Source: Argentina anserina
Lineage: Eukaryota > Streptophyta > Magnoliopsida > Rosales > Rosaceae
Assembly (NCBI RefSeq): GCF_933775445.1
Contig: NC_065878.1
Location: forward strand, 3,370,001-3,434,000
Direction: 5' to 3'
DNA: 64,000 bases
Part shown: positions 37,601 through 49,486 of the stretch, piece after piece
Layout of the letters: every line of letters begins with the position of its first letter
Position numbering within the stretch: position 1 is the first letter of the stretch
Notes under the pieces: generated by a model
Database searches by the model: none
Seen by the model: only the letters and a program-made list of their open reading frames with translations
What the model was told of the DNA's origin: nothing
Position numbers and translations under genes: made by a program

Positions 37601-40600
37601 AACAACACGTGGTATCAAGAGCTGGTTTATTTTGCGATGTCGATTGGCAAAGGAATGGCTGAGGCAGGAGAGGTGAGAGCGTCCATAAAGCTATTCAATG
37701 GCAAGGACAACTTCACGCTTTGGCAGAAGAAGATGAGGAACGTTCTGATCCAGCATAAGGTTGATGTAGCTCTTGAAGCATCAAAGCCTACATCAATGTC
37801 TGATGCAGATTGGGCAGAAAAGTGTAAGATAGCAAAGAGTTGCATTGAGTTGCATCTTGCTGATAATGTTGTGCTTCAGATCGGAGAGGAGCTGACTGCA
37901 AAGCAGGCATGGGACAAGCTGCAAAGCGTTTATATGGGTACAACCATCAGCAACAAGCTACTTTTGAAGGAACAACTTTTTGGCCTCAAGATGGAGGAAG
38001 GGGATGATCTTACTGATCATATATCCAAGTTTCAGAACTGCATAATTAACTTGGAGAAGGTTGGGGCAAAGATGGGAGATGAGGACTCGGTTATGATGTT
38101 ACTACAGTCTTTGCCATCATCATTCAAACACTTCAAGACCACCATGATATTCAACAAAGAGACCATCACACTTGCAGGAGTGTGTGAGAACCTGGAACAA
38201 TATGTCAGGATGCAGAGGGAAGAAGATAATTCCCAAGCACGAGGACTGAGTGTCAGAGGGAAGGAGAGAGGAAGGTCTAAGAGTAAAGGTGGTGGATTTG
38301 AAGACAAGGGCAGGTCTAAATCCAAGGGAAAAGGCAAAGAAAAGAAGAAGGATGGTTGCTTCGTATGTGGTTCACCCGACCACTGGAAAAGAAATTGCAA
38401 ACAATGGAAGGAGAAGAAGGCGCAGATGCTTAGAGGAAGCTCCCAGTCAGCCAATGTCGTTATTGGGAATGATAGCGATGATGGAGAACTCCTTGCAATT
38501 TCAGCCATCTCCGGCGCGCCTAGACATTGGACCTTGGACACAGCCTGCACATTTCACATGTGTGCACACAGAGATTGGTTTGACACATATGAAGAGAGGG
38601 ACACCGGATCAGTTTTGATGGGGAATGATTCACCAAGTAGAATCATGGGAATCGGCACAGTAAAGATCTCAATGTATGATGGCATTGTCAGAACATTGGG
38701 AAAGGTCAGACACATTCCACATTTGAGCAGAAATCTGATTTCTCTAAGTCTATTGGATAAGGAAGGATTGTGGTATAAAGGTAACAATGGAGTGCTCAAA
38801 GTCGGAAAGGGTCAGTTGGTCTACATGAAAGGTGTGTTGCAGCCTGATAATATGTATAAACTCACAGGTTCTACAATAGTAGGTGGAGCATCAGTTTGTA
38901 CGGAAGAAGACAAGACTGAGCTCTGGCATAGACGGCTAGGGCACATGAGTCAAAGGGGGCTGCAAGAATTACATAAGCAAGATAAGCTAGAAGGCATAAC
39001 GAGTTACAGCCTTGACTTCTGCAAGTATTGCACACTCGGTAAGCAGACCAAGGTATCATTCAAAGTGAGCAGTAGTGTGAACAAATCCAAAGGAGTATTA
39101 GACTATATTCACACAGATGTTTGGGGGCCTGCATCAACAAAATCGTTGGGTAAGGCCAAATACTTTGTCTCTTTCATAGATGATTTTTCAAGGAAAGTTT
39201 GGGTTTACTTTATGAGGACAAAAGATGAGGTCTTTCCAAAGTTCAAGGAGTGGAAGGCTGAAATCGAGAACCAAACGGGCAGGAAAATCAAAGTGTTGAG
39301 AAGCGACAATGGAGGTGAATATAGAAGTAATCAATTCTTACAATTCTGCAAAGATGAAGGCATTACAAGACACTTTACTGTTAAGAAAATTCCCCAGCAA
39401 AACGGTGTTGCAGAGAGGATGAACAAAACTCTCTTGGAGAGAGAAAGAAGCATGAGGCTTCATGCAGGGTTGCCTGAAGAGTTTTGGGCAGAATCGCTTA
39501 ATCATGCTTGTTACTTGATTAATCGATCACCTTCAAAGGCTATTAACTTCAAGTGTGCAGAGGAGGTATGGTCTGGAAAACCAGTTGATTATTCCAACTT
39601 AAGAGTGTTTGGATGCAGCGCCTTTGCGCATATTCCCAAGGATGAAAGAACCAACCTGGAACCAAAGTCACTTGAATGTGTGTTTATTGGTTTTCAAAGA
39701 GGAGTAAAAGGTTATAAGTTGTGGGATATAATCAACGAGAAAAGAGTGCTCAGCAGGGACGTTGTTTTTGATGAGAAGACTATGCCGTTAAATATAGAAG
39801 CTAATAGTAAGGAGGAGAAGATGACTGATGCTGAAAAAGATGAAGAAGCAATCGAGATATCATTAGCTAAACGATCATTTGAAGATTCTCAAGCTCAGGT
39901 GGAGCAAGTAGGGAATGATCAAGTAGCCATGGAGGAACCAGAGCAGCAACAACAGTCACCAGTTAGGGCTCAGGTGGAGCAGTCCCCACGTAGGAGTCAA
40001 AATCCTCCCATCCCACAAGAACCTGAGCCAGTGAGGCGAGTCATAGCACTTGACAAACCAAAGAGGAATTTAAAGAAGGTACAACGGTACGGATTTGAAA
40101 CCGAAGAAGATGTGAGTCATGCTCTGACCATTAGTCAAGGTGATCCAACTACTTATCAAGAAGCTATAGAAAGCGAAGAAAGGGAAGGTTGGATTGGTGC
40201 TATGGCAGAAGAGATGGAATCTCTGCATAAGAATTCCGTGTGGGAGTTGGTTCCTAAACCCAAAGAAAGAAAACTTGTTGGCTGTAAGTGGGTGTTTAGG
40301 AAGAAAGAAGGAATACATGATGATGATGCCATAAAGTACAAAGCACGTCTGGTGGCAAAAGGGTATTCGCAGAAAGAGGGAGTGGACTATGACAAGATTT
40401 TCTCTCCGGTGGTCAAACATACTTCAATACGGTTGTTGTTGTCTATAGCAGCTCAGTATGATATGGAGATTGAGCAGATGGATGTTAAAACTGTGTTTCT
40501 TCATGGGGACCTCGAAGAAGACATTTACATGTCGCAGCCGGAGGGTTTTGTCGAAACAGGGAAAGAGAATCTGGTTTGTCGACTAAAGAAGTCTCTATAT

Positions 40601-43325
40601 GGACTCAAGCAATCGCCAAGGCAGTGGTACAAGCGTTTCGACACATACATGCTGAAGATAGGCTACACAAGGTGTCAATATGACTACTGTGTTTACTACC
40701 ATGTATTCAAAGATGGGGAGGTAATTCTACTACTTCTGTATGTAGATGACATGCTGATTGCATGCAAAGATATGTTGAAAATTCATAAACTTAAGGAAAA
40801 GTTGGGGGCTGAATTCGACATGAAGGATCTAGGAGCTGCACAGAAGATCCTTGGAATTGAAATAAGAAGGGATAGAAACACAAGTGAAATATGGCTGTCA
40901 CAAGAGAAGTACATTATGAAGGTACTTGAACGATTCAACATGGATGAAGCTAAGGTTGTTTCTACCCCATTAGCTGCACACTTTCGGCTGAGTGCAGAGC
41001 ATAAGCCATCAAATCAAAAGGAGATTGAGGTGATGAAGAATGTTCCATATGCTAATGCAGTAGGGTGTCATGTATGCAATGATATGCACAAGACCAGATT
41101 TAGCTCAAGCATTGAGTGTTGTCTCTAAGTATATGTCAAATCCGGGAAAGCGTCATTGGGAAGCAGTGAAGTGGATTCTGAGGTACTTAAAGAGAACTAG
41201 GCAGTTTGGAATCAAGTTTGAAAGAAAACAAGAATAAGCATGTGTGGCTGGTTTTGTTGACTCTGATTTTGCAGGAGACTTAGATAGAAGAAGGTCTACA
41301 ACAGGTTATGTTTTCACTTGTGGTGGAGGGCCTGTGAGCTGGAAAGCAAATCTTCAAGAGGTTATAGCTCTATCTACTACTGAGGCAGAGTATATGGCGT
41401 TGACAGAAGCTTCTAAGGAAGCTATTTGGTTGAATGGACTGGCAGGACAGTTTGGTATTCACCAGGAAGGTGTGGTAGTGAAGTGTGACAGCCAAAATGC
41501 CATACATTTGGCGAAGAATCAAGTGTTTCATGCAAGGACAAAGCACATTGATGTTCGCTATCACCGGATCAGAGATTGGATAGAAGCTGGATATATTATT
41601 GTGGAGAAAGTTCACACAAATGACAATGCAGCATATTTTCTAACAAAGCCAGTTTATGTGGAGAAGTTCAAGCACTGCTTGAACTTGCTTAGTGTCACAA
41701 CATGCTGAGTTGTGGTGGAGCACCTCCTTACTTGAGGTGCGATGAGGCAAGAGGAGTATTGCCAATGTGAATGATCTTGGAGGTTTGTTCAGGGTTACTT
41801 CAAGAGATACAAGACATCCTGAAGGTTGCAACAATCATTTGGTATCAACTCACCAAGGTGGAGATTGTTGTGTTTTTGGCTCGTTGATGCATGTTGGAGT
41901 TAGGATTCAGTAATCAAATCCAGGTTTAGAAAGGAAATAAGTTAGCACAGCTTTTCTATATGTTTTAGGAGAGTATATCTTCCAATATTCTATTAGGATT
42001 TGTGTTAGGTTTAGTAATCCTAGTCCATATTGTATTAAGCAGCCCCTATTGATATAAATAGGGCTGCAGGGAGGGTTTTAGAGAGAGAGACAGAAATCCT
42101 AAAGAGAGAGCTAAGGGTGATAGAGAGATAGGAGCTAGACAGGGAGGGGTTAAGGTCTGCAATAAGTACTTGTACCTAAATTCTTCAGTACTAGTAAATC
42201 TCTCAAGAGAGATCACAGTGGAGGTAGGCTTCAGCTGAACCACTATAACTTTGGTGTGTTTCTGTTTACTCTTCTTTGCTTATATCGCAAATAACTATCA
42301 AGATCTAAAGGCGCTTATAACAACATAGTCTCACTAATTAAATCAACTCACCATCTCTGTCATTCGAAGTCGCCCATGACCAATTAGGACTACTTGGTCT
42401 CCTCGAATGCTTGAAATCTAATATACAAAAATACAGGTTAAACTGGGAATAAAAAGTTGAAAGAGTATACAAGTTAATCTACAAAAGAGAGTGCATTAGT
42501 AAAATGAAGGGCAACATCAGATACCTGGGCAAGCGTACCAACTTCATGCAGATGACCAAACAACTCTTTCCCTTTCAACTCAGAACCTGATACCGTACCT
42601 GGGTCAGTCCCTGGTTCATCCTTAATAAGGAAAGCACCAGCGTATGGAACTTGCCGGTTTCTACTTTCCTGTAGAGCTGCTAACAGTTTAGGATCCTACA
42701 ACACCAATAAATGTACAATTCAGTCCGATGCCTGTCATAATTAGCGATCTCACAAACAAATATCAACCCATTAGAACGATTACATATCCCAACATTCAAA
42801 AGCATCAACCCGAGAAGGCCTATGATTCTAACTCTACTCGAATATCTCCACATACCTTCACATATATTGGCATGTAGAAACCTGGAAACAGCGGTCTATG
42901 CGGCAATGGCAATGCTAAAACCTGCATCAAACAAGAAACATAAAATCACTACATTGCCTTCCAGAAACACAACTTTTCGCTTCAACTATAGAAAATGAAA
43001 AATTCTTTAACAACAAAGTTGAACATTCCATTATGTGTTAATCAAAATGAGACCACTTAGCTAAAGCAAAAATCTAAACCCAACAAAAACCAACCTTTAC
43101 GAACTCTTCAGGATTAAAATTTTTGGGTATGATAGCTGATGACAATGAAGACTTAGACTCAGCCTCTGCTTCATTTCCTAGCCCCTTAAACTCGATCTCC
43201 ACCACACCGTCACCGTGTTTAGCGTCGGAGCAAAGAAAAGCTCGCCGGGACGAGTTGGGATTCCGGCGAGTGATGCCGGTGAGAGCTCGGACGAACGGGG
43301 AAGAAGGAGATAGGAGTTTTAGCAT
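31144..43325 (-). CDS. LON1: Mitochondrial Lon protease, complete, 20 exons
   Basis: ATP-dependent serine protease that removes damaged and short-lived matrix proteins. Exons 5' to 3': 43325-43095, 42921-42856, 42695-42525, 42417-42352, 36933-36892, 36775-36653, 36379-36281, 36041-35976, 35852-35766, 35584-35545, 35317-35146, 34663-34539, 34356-34226, 34135-34031, 33880-33767, 33323-33156, 33069-32968, 32688-32554, 32173-31655 and 31320-31144. All phases join, giving about 912 aa. The Arg/Ser-rich N-terminus ([20 protein letters not shown]) is a likely mitochondrial presequence. A LON N-domain follows ([19 protein letters not shown]), then Walker [10 protein letters not shown], Walker [10 protein letters not shown], and the protease domain with catalytic Ser in PKDGPSAG and Lys in GGVKEKT (across the last junction). 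Intron 4 holds a 5.2-kb Copia element in antisense orientation, inserted 21 bp from the donor. Exon 10 is only 40 nt. Confidence 0.95.
31593..31640. repeat. Compound (TA)n(GA)n microsatellite in last Lon intron
   Basis: A TA run followed directly by a GA run lies just downstream, on the gene strand, of the donor of exon 19. Confidence 0.9.
37148..37607 (+). repeat. 5' LTR of the Tnt1-like element
   Basis: 460 bp, TGTTGTGTTTTTGGC to CTTATAACAACA. It contains TATAAATA near 37334 as a probable promoter and GA-rich leader sequence. Confidence 0.93.
37637..41707 (+). pseudogene. Tnt1-like gag-pol polyprotein with a frameshift and a stop
   Basis: The long frame 37637-41128 contains gag, a CCHC knuckle ([14 protein letters not shown], near 38360), and a protease with the DTA-type active site ([10 protein letters not shown], near 38535). 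It then has the integrase HHCC region and DD-E core ([27 protein letters not shown]) and reverse transcriptase with YVDD at 40739-40750. Near 41069 the frame shifts (after NAVGC), and the true continuation reads in the next frame as [11 protein letters not shown]. An in-frame TAA follows at 41235-41237, before RNase H ([20 protein letters not shown] at about 41253-41312). The RNase H frame closes near 41706. Everything except these two lesions is well preserved. Confidence 0.93.
41866..42325 (+). repeat. 3' LTR of the Tnt1-like element
   Basis: 460 bp, same length and, by visual comparison, same sequence as the LTR at 37148-37607. Confidence 0.93.
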
Positions 43326-43965
43326 GTTTCTGGGTCAAAGGTGGAAACTTTTCAATCCAGGAAAACCGCCATTGTTGTATGAACTTGAAAAAACTTGAAG
43401 GCCTCTCATAAACCCTCTCCTGGGTTTTCGATTTTGAAAACAATTACATTTCATCCCGAGTTAAAAAGATTGAATTTTTGCCATGGTTTTACCAAATATA
43501 AGACTATGGCTCCATTTTAGGCAAAGCTATCGGCCGCCGTCGACTTGTTTTCCTTCCTATAAATGTGCTTCAACTCACATAAGGGCACAAACCTCTTTGA
43601 TAATTTGCCTCATAATTTGATATTTATTGGTTAATGGCGTCTCAATGATCTACCTCATGTTTCTATTTTCTTCTCCTAGTCGTAGAACCAACAAGTGAAA
43701 ATTAAGAAGTGGGGTGGTTTTACTTACACCTCCACATTTGCTACACGTACTAAAGATTTGTGGAAATTCTTACTCTACCCTTATAAAGCAATGAATAACC
43801 CAAAAAGAAAATATAAATTCATACGTTTTGCATCTTTTTCTCATCAAGTTCTTCCTTCATTCTTTCTCTTACGGTCTTACCTATAATTCTTATTAGCTAT
43901 TAAATAGTTAGTATGTCTATTGTTAATTTGTTATAGATTCATAATCAAAAACTTGTTGTTAGATG
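43326..43965. other. Lon upstream region
   Basis: This should contain the Lon promoter and 5' leader on the minus strand. No other gene was seen before the LTR at 43966. Confidence 0.45.
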
Positions 43966-44148
43966 TGTTGGAGGAGAATATCTCTTATTCATACTTTGTG
44001 TATCTTGTCATAATTAGTATAGCCTAATTAGATAATGAATGTTAGATATTCCCTTATTCATCAAGATCTTTGTTGTAATAATATATATAAGGTTCTATGC
44101 TATCAATAAAATCACAATTCATTCTCTCGAATTCATTCTATTGTTTCA
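43966..44148 (+). repeat. 5' LTR of degenerate Copia element
   Basis: 183 bp, TGTTGGAGGAGAATATC to ATTGTTTCA, with a TATATATAA near 44083. Confidence 0.85.
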
Positions 44149-44307
44149 CGTTATCAGTACGTAGCTCTAAGCCTAGAACCCGAAAAAAAAACCTAAAACC
44201 CTAGATTTTTTTTCCGACCGGCTGCACCTTCCCCTAGCGCCGCCGACCTCCTCCCTACCCCATGTCCAGCCACGGCCTCTCGGTGGCCTAACCATGTAGA
44301 CTTAAAT

Positions 44308-44972
44308 GTGTGTGGCAAGGAGAAAACTGACGATGACATGATAGAGAAGACACTAGAGACTTTCCCAAAATCTGCGAGTGAAATAGCTCACCAATATCAC
44401 CTTGATTATGAGGCCAAAAGAATCAAGAGTTTTGCATATTTGATGAACCTTCTCAAGAAGAATGAACGTCATCATGAGATCATTCTCAACAACAACAACC
44501 TAAGACCTGCAGGGACGAAAAAAGTTCCAGAATCTCATTAGGCAAGTAAGGGAAAAAGTCGTAAAGAAAAATCAAGAGATCGATCTGCACTGTATCAAAC
44601 TGGAGGAAACAGAGGACCTCGTCCCAACATGACTTGGCCTAGCGATGGCGTCGCCACCGGCCCCCCTAACCCTCGATGTCGTGGTGCCTCCTGTCCCCCC
44701 AAATCCGACAACTCGGCCAAGGTTCCAAATCTGACCGTTCATGCTATAAGTGTGGTTCAACTAAGCACTTTCATAAGCAATGTCGTGCTCCCAAGGCGAT
44801 TGTTCGTGCTCACAAGTAGTGCAAGCAATACTTGTCCAATGAAAGCAACTATATTGAAGATGTGGAGATGTCTGATGCTAATGCTACCATCAAGCTCAAA
44901 GTTGAAGACTTTCAGACAAACGAGAAAGAGAAAGTCGATCTTGAGGCTCTTTCCACTCCTGATTTTGAATAA
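44308..44972 (+). pseudogene. Copia gag remnant
   Basis: Fragments of a UBN2/Copia-type gag (EKTDDDMIEKTLETFPKSAS, then YLMNLLKKNERHHEIIL) are followed, after frame breaks, by a zinc knuckle CYKCGSTKHFHKQC near 44738. An acidic tail (EDVEMSDANATIKLKVEDFQ, later ALSTPDFE) ends in a stop at 44970-44972. The N-terminal part of gag is missing or unreadable. Confidence 0.7.
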
Positions 44973-45940
44973 GATCTATGTCGATTGATTGTCGTTATAT
45001 CGCTTATTTATTTAAGCCTTTAAGTTTGATATGTAATGGCAGTATCGCCTTAATAAGACTTTTTCAAGTTAAGTGTTTATTTTTCAAGAACAATGTTGAT
45101 GTACGATTATTTTGTCTTCCTTAAAGAATGTATGGTTTGGAATCTATAAATGGAAAGATTCATAGAACTAAATTCCACCGGTTTTTGGTGATGATTAAGA
45201 ATTAATGGTTCGACAATTGAACTAACACATGAAATTTAGGGGGAGTGGCAAACTATAACAGGTTCGCGAGCTACGGCCTTGGAAATTCACCAAGATGGTC
45301 TGTCTGCCACCCGGTTTATCCCCGCAAGACGTTAAAAAAAAATTTGGCCGGAAAAGTCACCGGAAAACTAGATGGAAACTGGCCGGAAAAGTCACAGGAA
45401 AAGTTACCGGAGATGTCGCCGAAAGTCGCCGGACCGCCGCCAGAGCCACCGTTGCAGCCCTGCCGGCCGGCCCTGTATACCCCCTGCAACAGCTCTGCAC
45501 GGCTCCATGCAACCACACCCCCCCCCCCCCCACCCGCATGACCCATGCATGGCACCTCTACATGCCCCCGTGCGGCCGCGCTGCAGTCCCCCCTGCAACA
45601 GCCCCGCATGGCCACCCCGCAGCCTGCAAGGCCCCGGCAGCTTCCTTGCACGACGACACTACAGCCCCGCCCAGGCCCTGCAACCCCGCCATGACCATGC
45701 GACCTTGCAGTGCTATTTTTTGTCTTTTTCCGATCATAGTTACTTGATCCAATGGAAACGTGCTTACTCTTTGGCACACATAAGTTTCTCATGTGAGTTC
45801 TCTAAGTATCTATGAAACCGTTATGCATATTTAAGGGATCACAACTTGTTTTGACCCTTCATATTATCGTTTTCTCTTCTCTTAGAGAATATTTGCCTTG
45901 TCTTTTCGAAGACTAATTATGTTTTACAATTTACTTGTAG
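44973..45940 (+). other. Spacer between gag and pol, partly GC-rich
   Basis: The first part is AT-rich and holds a purine tract (ttagggggagtgg, about 45235-45247). The second part (45240-45700) is very GC-rich, with repeats of a ccggaaaagtcaccgg type and proline-coding runs. Just before the pol ATG stands tttacttgtag, resembling a splice acceptor. I see no conserved protein here. Confidence 0.5.
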
Positions 45941-48900
45941 ATGTCAACCGGCGAGATAGAATGCTTAGCAGATTGTGGAACAACTCACACATTTTTGCTG
46001 GATAAGCAACTCTTTACACAATTTGTGCCTTACAAATGCTCTGTGACTTGTCTCATTGGGACTGATCAATTGATCCAAGGGCGTGGTATAGCGCAATTCT
46101 TGCTACCTAATGGTACTCCCATCACAGTCAAAGATGCACTTTATGCACCAGAGGGGAACCAAACCTTGCTCAGTTTTAAGGATATTCGTGCCAACGATTA
46201 TCACCTGAACACCAAAGTTGTTAATGAAAATGAGTATCTCTGTGTTACCTCCTGCTATGGACGTCATCGTCGCACCCGAGAGATGCTTGAGCGTGTTATT
46301 AGTGGGTTGTACTTTACCACACTACATGCAATTGAATCCAATGTAGTCAGCAGGTCTTTCTGTGATTCTGACGCCTACAAGCTATGACATAATCGTTTAG
46401 GTCATCCTGGACGTGATATGATGATTCGTATATTAAAAATTCACACGGTCATCCATTTTTCAAAGCCAGCAGGCATGTGGGAACCCCACAAGCCGTGAAT
46501 GATGCTAGCACGGCCGTGGCACCTGTGTCCGGTCATGACTCGGCCTCTCGGCCTGCCAAAGCTTTCCCATGGTCCTTTAAGGCCGTGATAGAGCCCAAGG
46601 AGTTATGCGATGCCTTTTCTGCAATCTCTAAAGCCCATAAATCATTTTGTAAGGCTTGTGCATTCGCAAAGATGCAAGCAAAGCCTTCCTTTGCAGTTGA
46701 TATACACAGAACATTCCATTCTTACAAAAGATCTAAGGTGATATATGTGGACCAATACATCCAGGATGCGGACCATTTCGATACTTTATGGTTCTGGTAG
46801 ATGCATCGACACGCTGGTCACATGTCGATCTATTGTCCACACACAATGCTGCATTTCCGAAGCTCCTTGCTCAGATAATTAAACTCAGTGCTCACCACCA
46901 TGACCATCCGATTAAGCCTATTAGACTGGATAATGCGGGAGAATTCACTTCGAAGACATTTGATGATTATTGCATGTCCATCAGGATTGATGTTGAACAT
47001 CCTATACCCGACGTTCATTCTCAAAACGGACTGGCAGAAGTGACAATTAAACGGTTACATCTTATAGTTCGAGCTTTAGTTATGCATTGTAACTTGCCCA
47101 TAACTTCTGGGGAATATGCAATCTTGCATGCAGCTATACTTATTCGTTTCAGACTCATCCCCAAACAACCTATTAGTGCGTACCATTTGGTAACTGGATA
47201 TGAGCCTGACATTTCACATTTACGCACATTTGGTTGCGCAGTTTATGTGCCTATTACACCTCCCATGCATAAGAAAATGGGTCCACAGAGACGAATGGCA
47301 ATTTATGTTAGATATAACTCTCCAACGATTATCCACTACATTGACCCTTAGACAGGAGATCTCTTTACTGCTAGATATACAGATTGTCACTTCGATGAGA
47401 CACACTTCCCGCATTTAGGGGGAGATAAGAAGATATATGTTCAAGATAAACGTCGAGAATTGACGTGCAATACCCCCACTATGTCTCATTGGGATCCTCG
47501 CACATCTCATCCTGAGATTGAAGTGCAACGTATTTTGCAGTTACATAAGGTGGCAGATTTGATGCCTAACGCCTTTACGGATATTGCAAAAGTGACGAGA
47601 TCAAGTATACCTGCTGCAAACTGTCCTGCGAGATTAGAAGTCCCGAACTTCGGGCAAGATGTTGTCGTACAGGGGCAAGGCTCGGCCGAGCCTACCCTAG
47701 GTGGAGGCACGGCGACGGTCACGGCTTCTTCCAAGAAGAGGGGGAGGCCGAAAGGTTCCACTGACTCACAGCCAAGAAATCAAGCTAAAGTCAAGGCACA
47801 AACTGATCCACTCATCATAGACTCAGACAACCCAAGTTTCGAGATTATCTCTAATTATAGATATGTCCATGAATCAACACTTGATGATCTGAGGGACGCT
47901 TCAGACTCATTGTTGATATCAGAGAACAAAGAAATCTCATTGAGCGAGTTAAATGCTCTAGAAGTCATTGATAGAAATTCCATGCGGATAGATAATGTGT
48001 TTGCTTATTCCATCGCTCGGGAAATCATCGATGACGACGACATGGAACCACACTCGGTTGAAGAATGTCAACGAAGAGCAGATTGGCCGAAATGGAAGGA
48101 AGCAATCCAGACGGAACTAGACTCTCTGAATAAAAGGCAAGTTTTCGGTCCGGTCGATGAAATACCATCGAATGTTAAGCATGTTGGACATAAATTGGTC
48201 TTTGTTCGCAAGCTGAATGAGAAAGGCGAAGTCCTGCGGTATAAAGCACGACTAGTTGCTCAAGGATTCTCTCAGCGTCTTGGTGTTGACTATGAGGAGA
48301 CATATTCTCCAGTTATAGATATCATTACCTTCTGATATCTGATAAGTCTAGTGGTATCTAAAAAGCTAGACATGCAGCTGTTAGATGTGGTGACCGCGTA
48401 TCTTTATGGACATCAAGATATGGAGATACACATGAAGGTTATTGATGGACTTCAAGTACCCAAGTCAAGTAAGCCATGCAATCCATATGCCATTAGGTTA
48501 CAACGCTCACTTTATGGACTTAAACAGTCTGGAAGAATGTGGTATACACGTTTAAGCGAATACTTGATTGGGAAGGGATACAAGAACGATGAAATGTTCC
48601 CTTACGTGTTTATCAAACGCAATAGTTCTGATTTTGCTATAGTAGCTGTCTGTGTCGATGAAATGAACATAATCAGATCTCTTGATGAGATTGGTGAGAC
48701 GATAAGCTACTTGAAAGCAAAATTTGAGATGAAAGACATGGGAAAGACTCGGTTTTGCTTAGGTTTGAAAATTGAGCATAGAGTTGGTGGATCCTTGTAC
48801 ACCAATCTACATACGTCCAAAAGATGCTCATGCGGTTCTGTATGGACAAAGTTATGCAGCATTCTAGTACTCCCATGGTTGTAAGAAGTCTGGATAACAA

Positions 48901-49213
48901 GAAATATCTATTTCGTCCGAAAGATGAAGATGAAGAGATACTTGGTCCTGAATATCCATATTTGAATGCTATAGGAGCTTTGCTTTACCTAGCTCAATGT
49001 ACTCGTCCAGACATTGCATTCTCAGTGAACTTGTTAGCAAGGTTTAGTTCTGCAACAACTATGCGTCATTGGACCGGTATCAAGAACATCTTTAGGTACT
49101 TGAAATGTTCCATTGATATGAGGTTGTATTATCAGTATTTCGATAAAAAAAGTGCTATTCCGGAAATAATTGATGGTGATGATCGACACAACGTCGCCAC
49201 CATGCTCTCTTAG
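45941..49213 (+). pseudogene. Copia pol remnant: protease, integrase, reverse transcriptase
   Basis: The remnant starts MSTGEIECLADCGTTHTFLL (protease). Integrase follows (HNRLGHPGRDMMIRIL; ASTRWSHVDLL; RLDNAGEFTSKTFDDYC; HSQNGLAEVTIKRL), then reverse transcriptase ([51 protein letters not shown]). Several stops and frameshifts break it (for example at 46385, about 46430-46800, 47349 and 48333), and the RT catalytic stretch reads AVCVDEM instead of Y-DD. It ends at 49213 with no RNase H. The intact-looking relative at 60121-63865 shows where the breaks are. Confidence 0.88.
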
Positions 49214-49305
49214 AAAGCTACGGCCATGTCGCCAGCGTAGCCGCTGCCGCCGCCACCTGTTTTGTTGCCGGTGTTGTTTCTCAGCATTTGAATGGCAAGG
49301 GAGAG

Positions 49306-49486
49306 TGTTGTAGGAGAATCATCTCCTATTCATATTTGGTGTATCTTATCCTAATTAGTATAGCCTAGTTAGATCAGGAATGTTAGTTATTAATTCATCA
49401 GGATCTTTGTTGTAATGCCTATATATAAGGCTATATGATATCAATAAAATCACAATTCTTTCTCTCGAATTCATTCTACTGTTTCA
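49306..49486 (+). repeat. 3' LTR of degenerate Copia element
   Basis: 181 bp, TGTTGTAGGAGAATCATC to ACTGTTTCA. It differs from the 5' LTR at many sites, indicating an old insertion. Confidence 0.85.

Larger units (their letters stand above)
37148..42325 (+). mobile_element. Young Tnt1-like Copia retrotransposon in Lon intron 4
   Basis: The 5178-bp element has two 460-bp LTRs that look identical by eye and a perfect 5-bp target duplication TAGTC (37143-37147 and 42326-42330). A primer binding site (TGGTATCAAGAGC) follows the 5' LTR at 37610, and a purine-rich aaggtggagat precedes the 3' LTR. The internal region is a near-complete gag-pol, broken by one frameshift and one stop. It lies antisense to the Lon gene. 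Without it the host intron would be about 240 bp, so it is a recent enlargement. Confidence 0.95.
43966..49486 (+). mobile_element. Degenerate Copia element lacking RNase H
   Basis: The LTRs (43966-44148 and 49306-49486, about 182 bp) both run from TGTTG-AGGAGAAT to TGTTTCA and have diverged visibly. The flanks are AGATG and AGATT, a target duplication with one mismatch. A ttatcagtacg stretch after the 5' LTR is the probable primer binding site. Gag and pol lie in separate frames about 1 kb apart. The pol matches the minus-strand copy at 60121-63865 domain for domain but ends inside reverse transcriptase; the RNase H segment is gone and the 3' LTR follows within about 90 bp. Confidence 0.88.

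Noticed and set aside
38032..38550. 172-codon minus-strand frame
   Set aside because: Antisense shadow of the Tnt1-like gag and zinc-knuckle region.
45316..45815. Overlapping 140-160 codon frames on both strands
   Set aside because: Very GC-rich, low-complexity sequence has few stops in any frame; no conserved motif.
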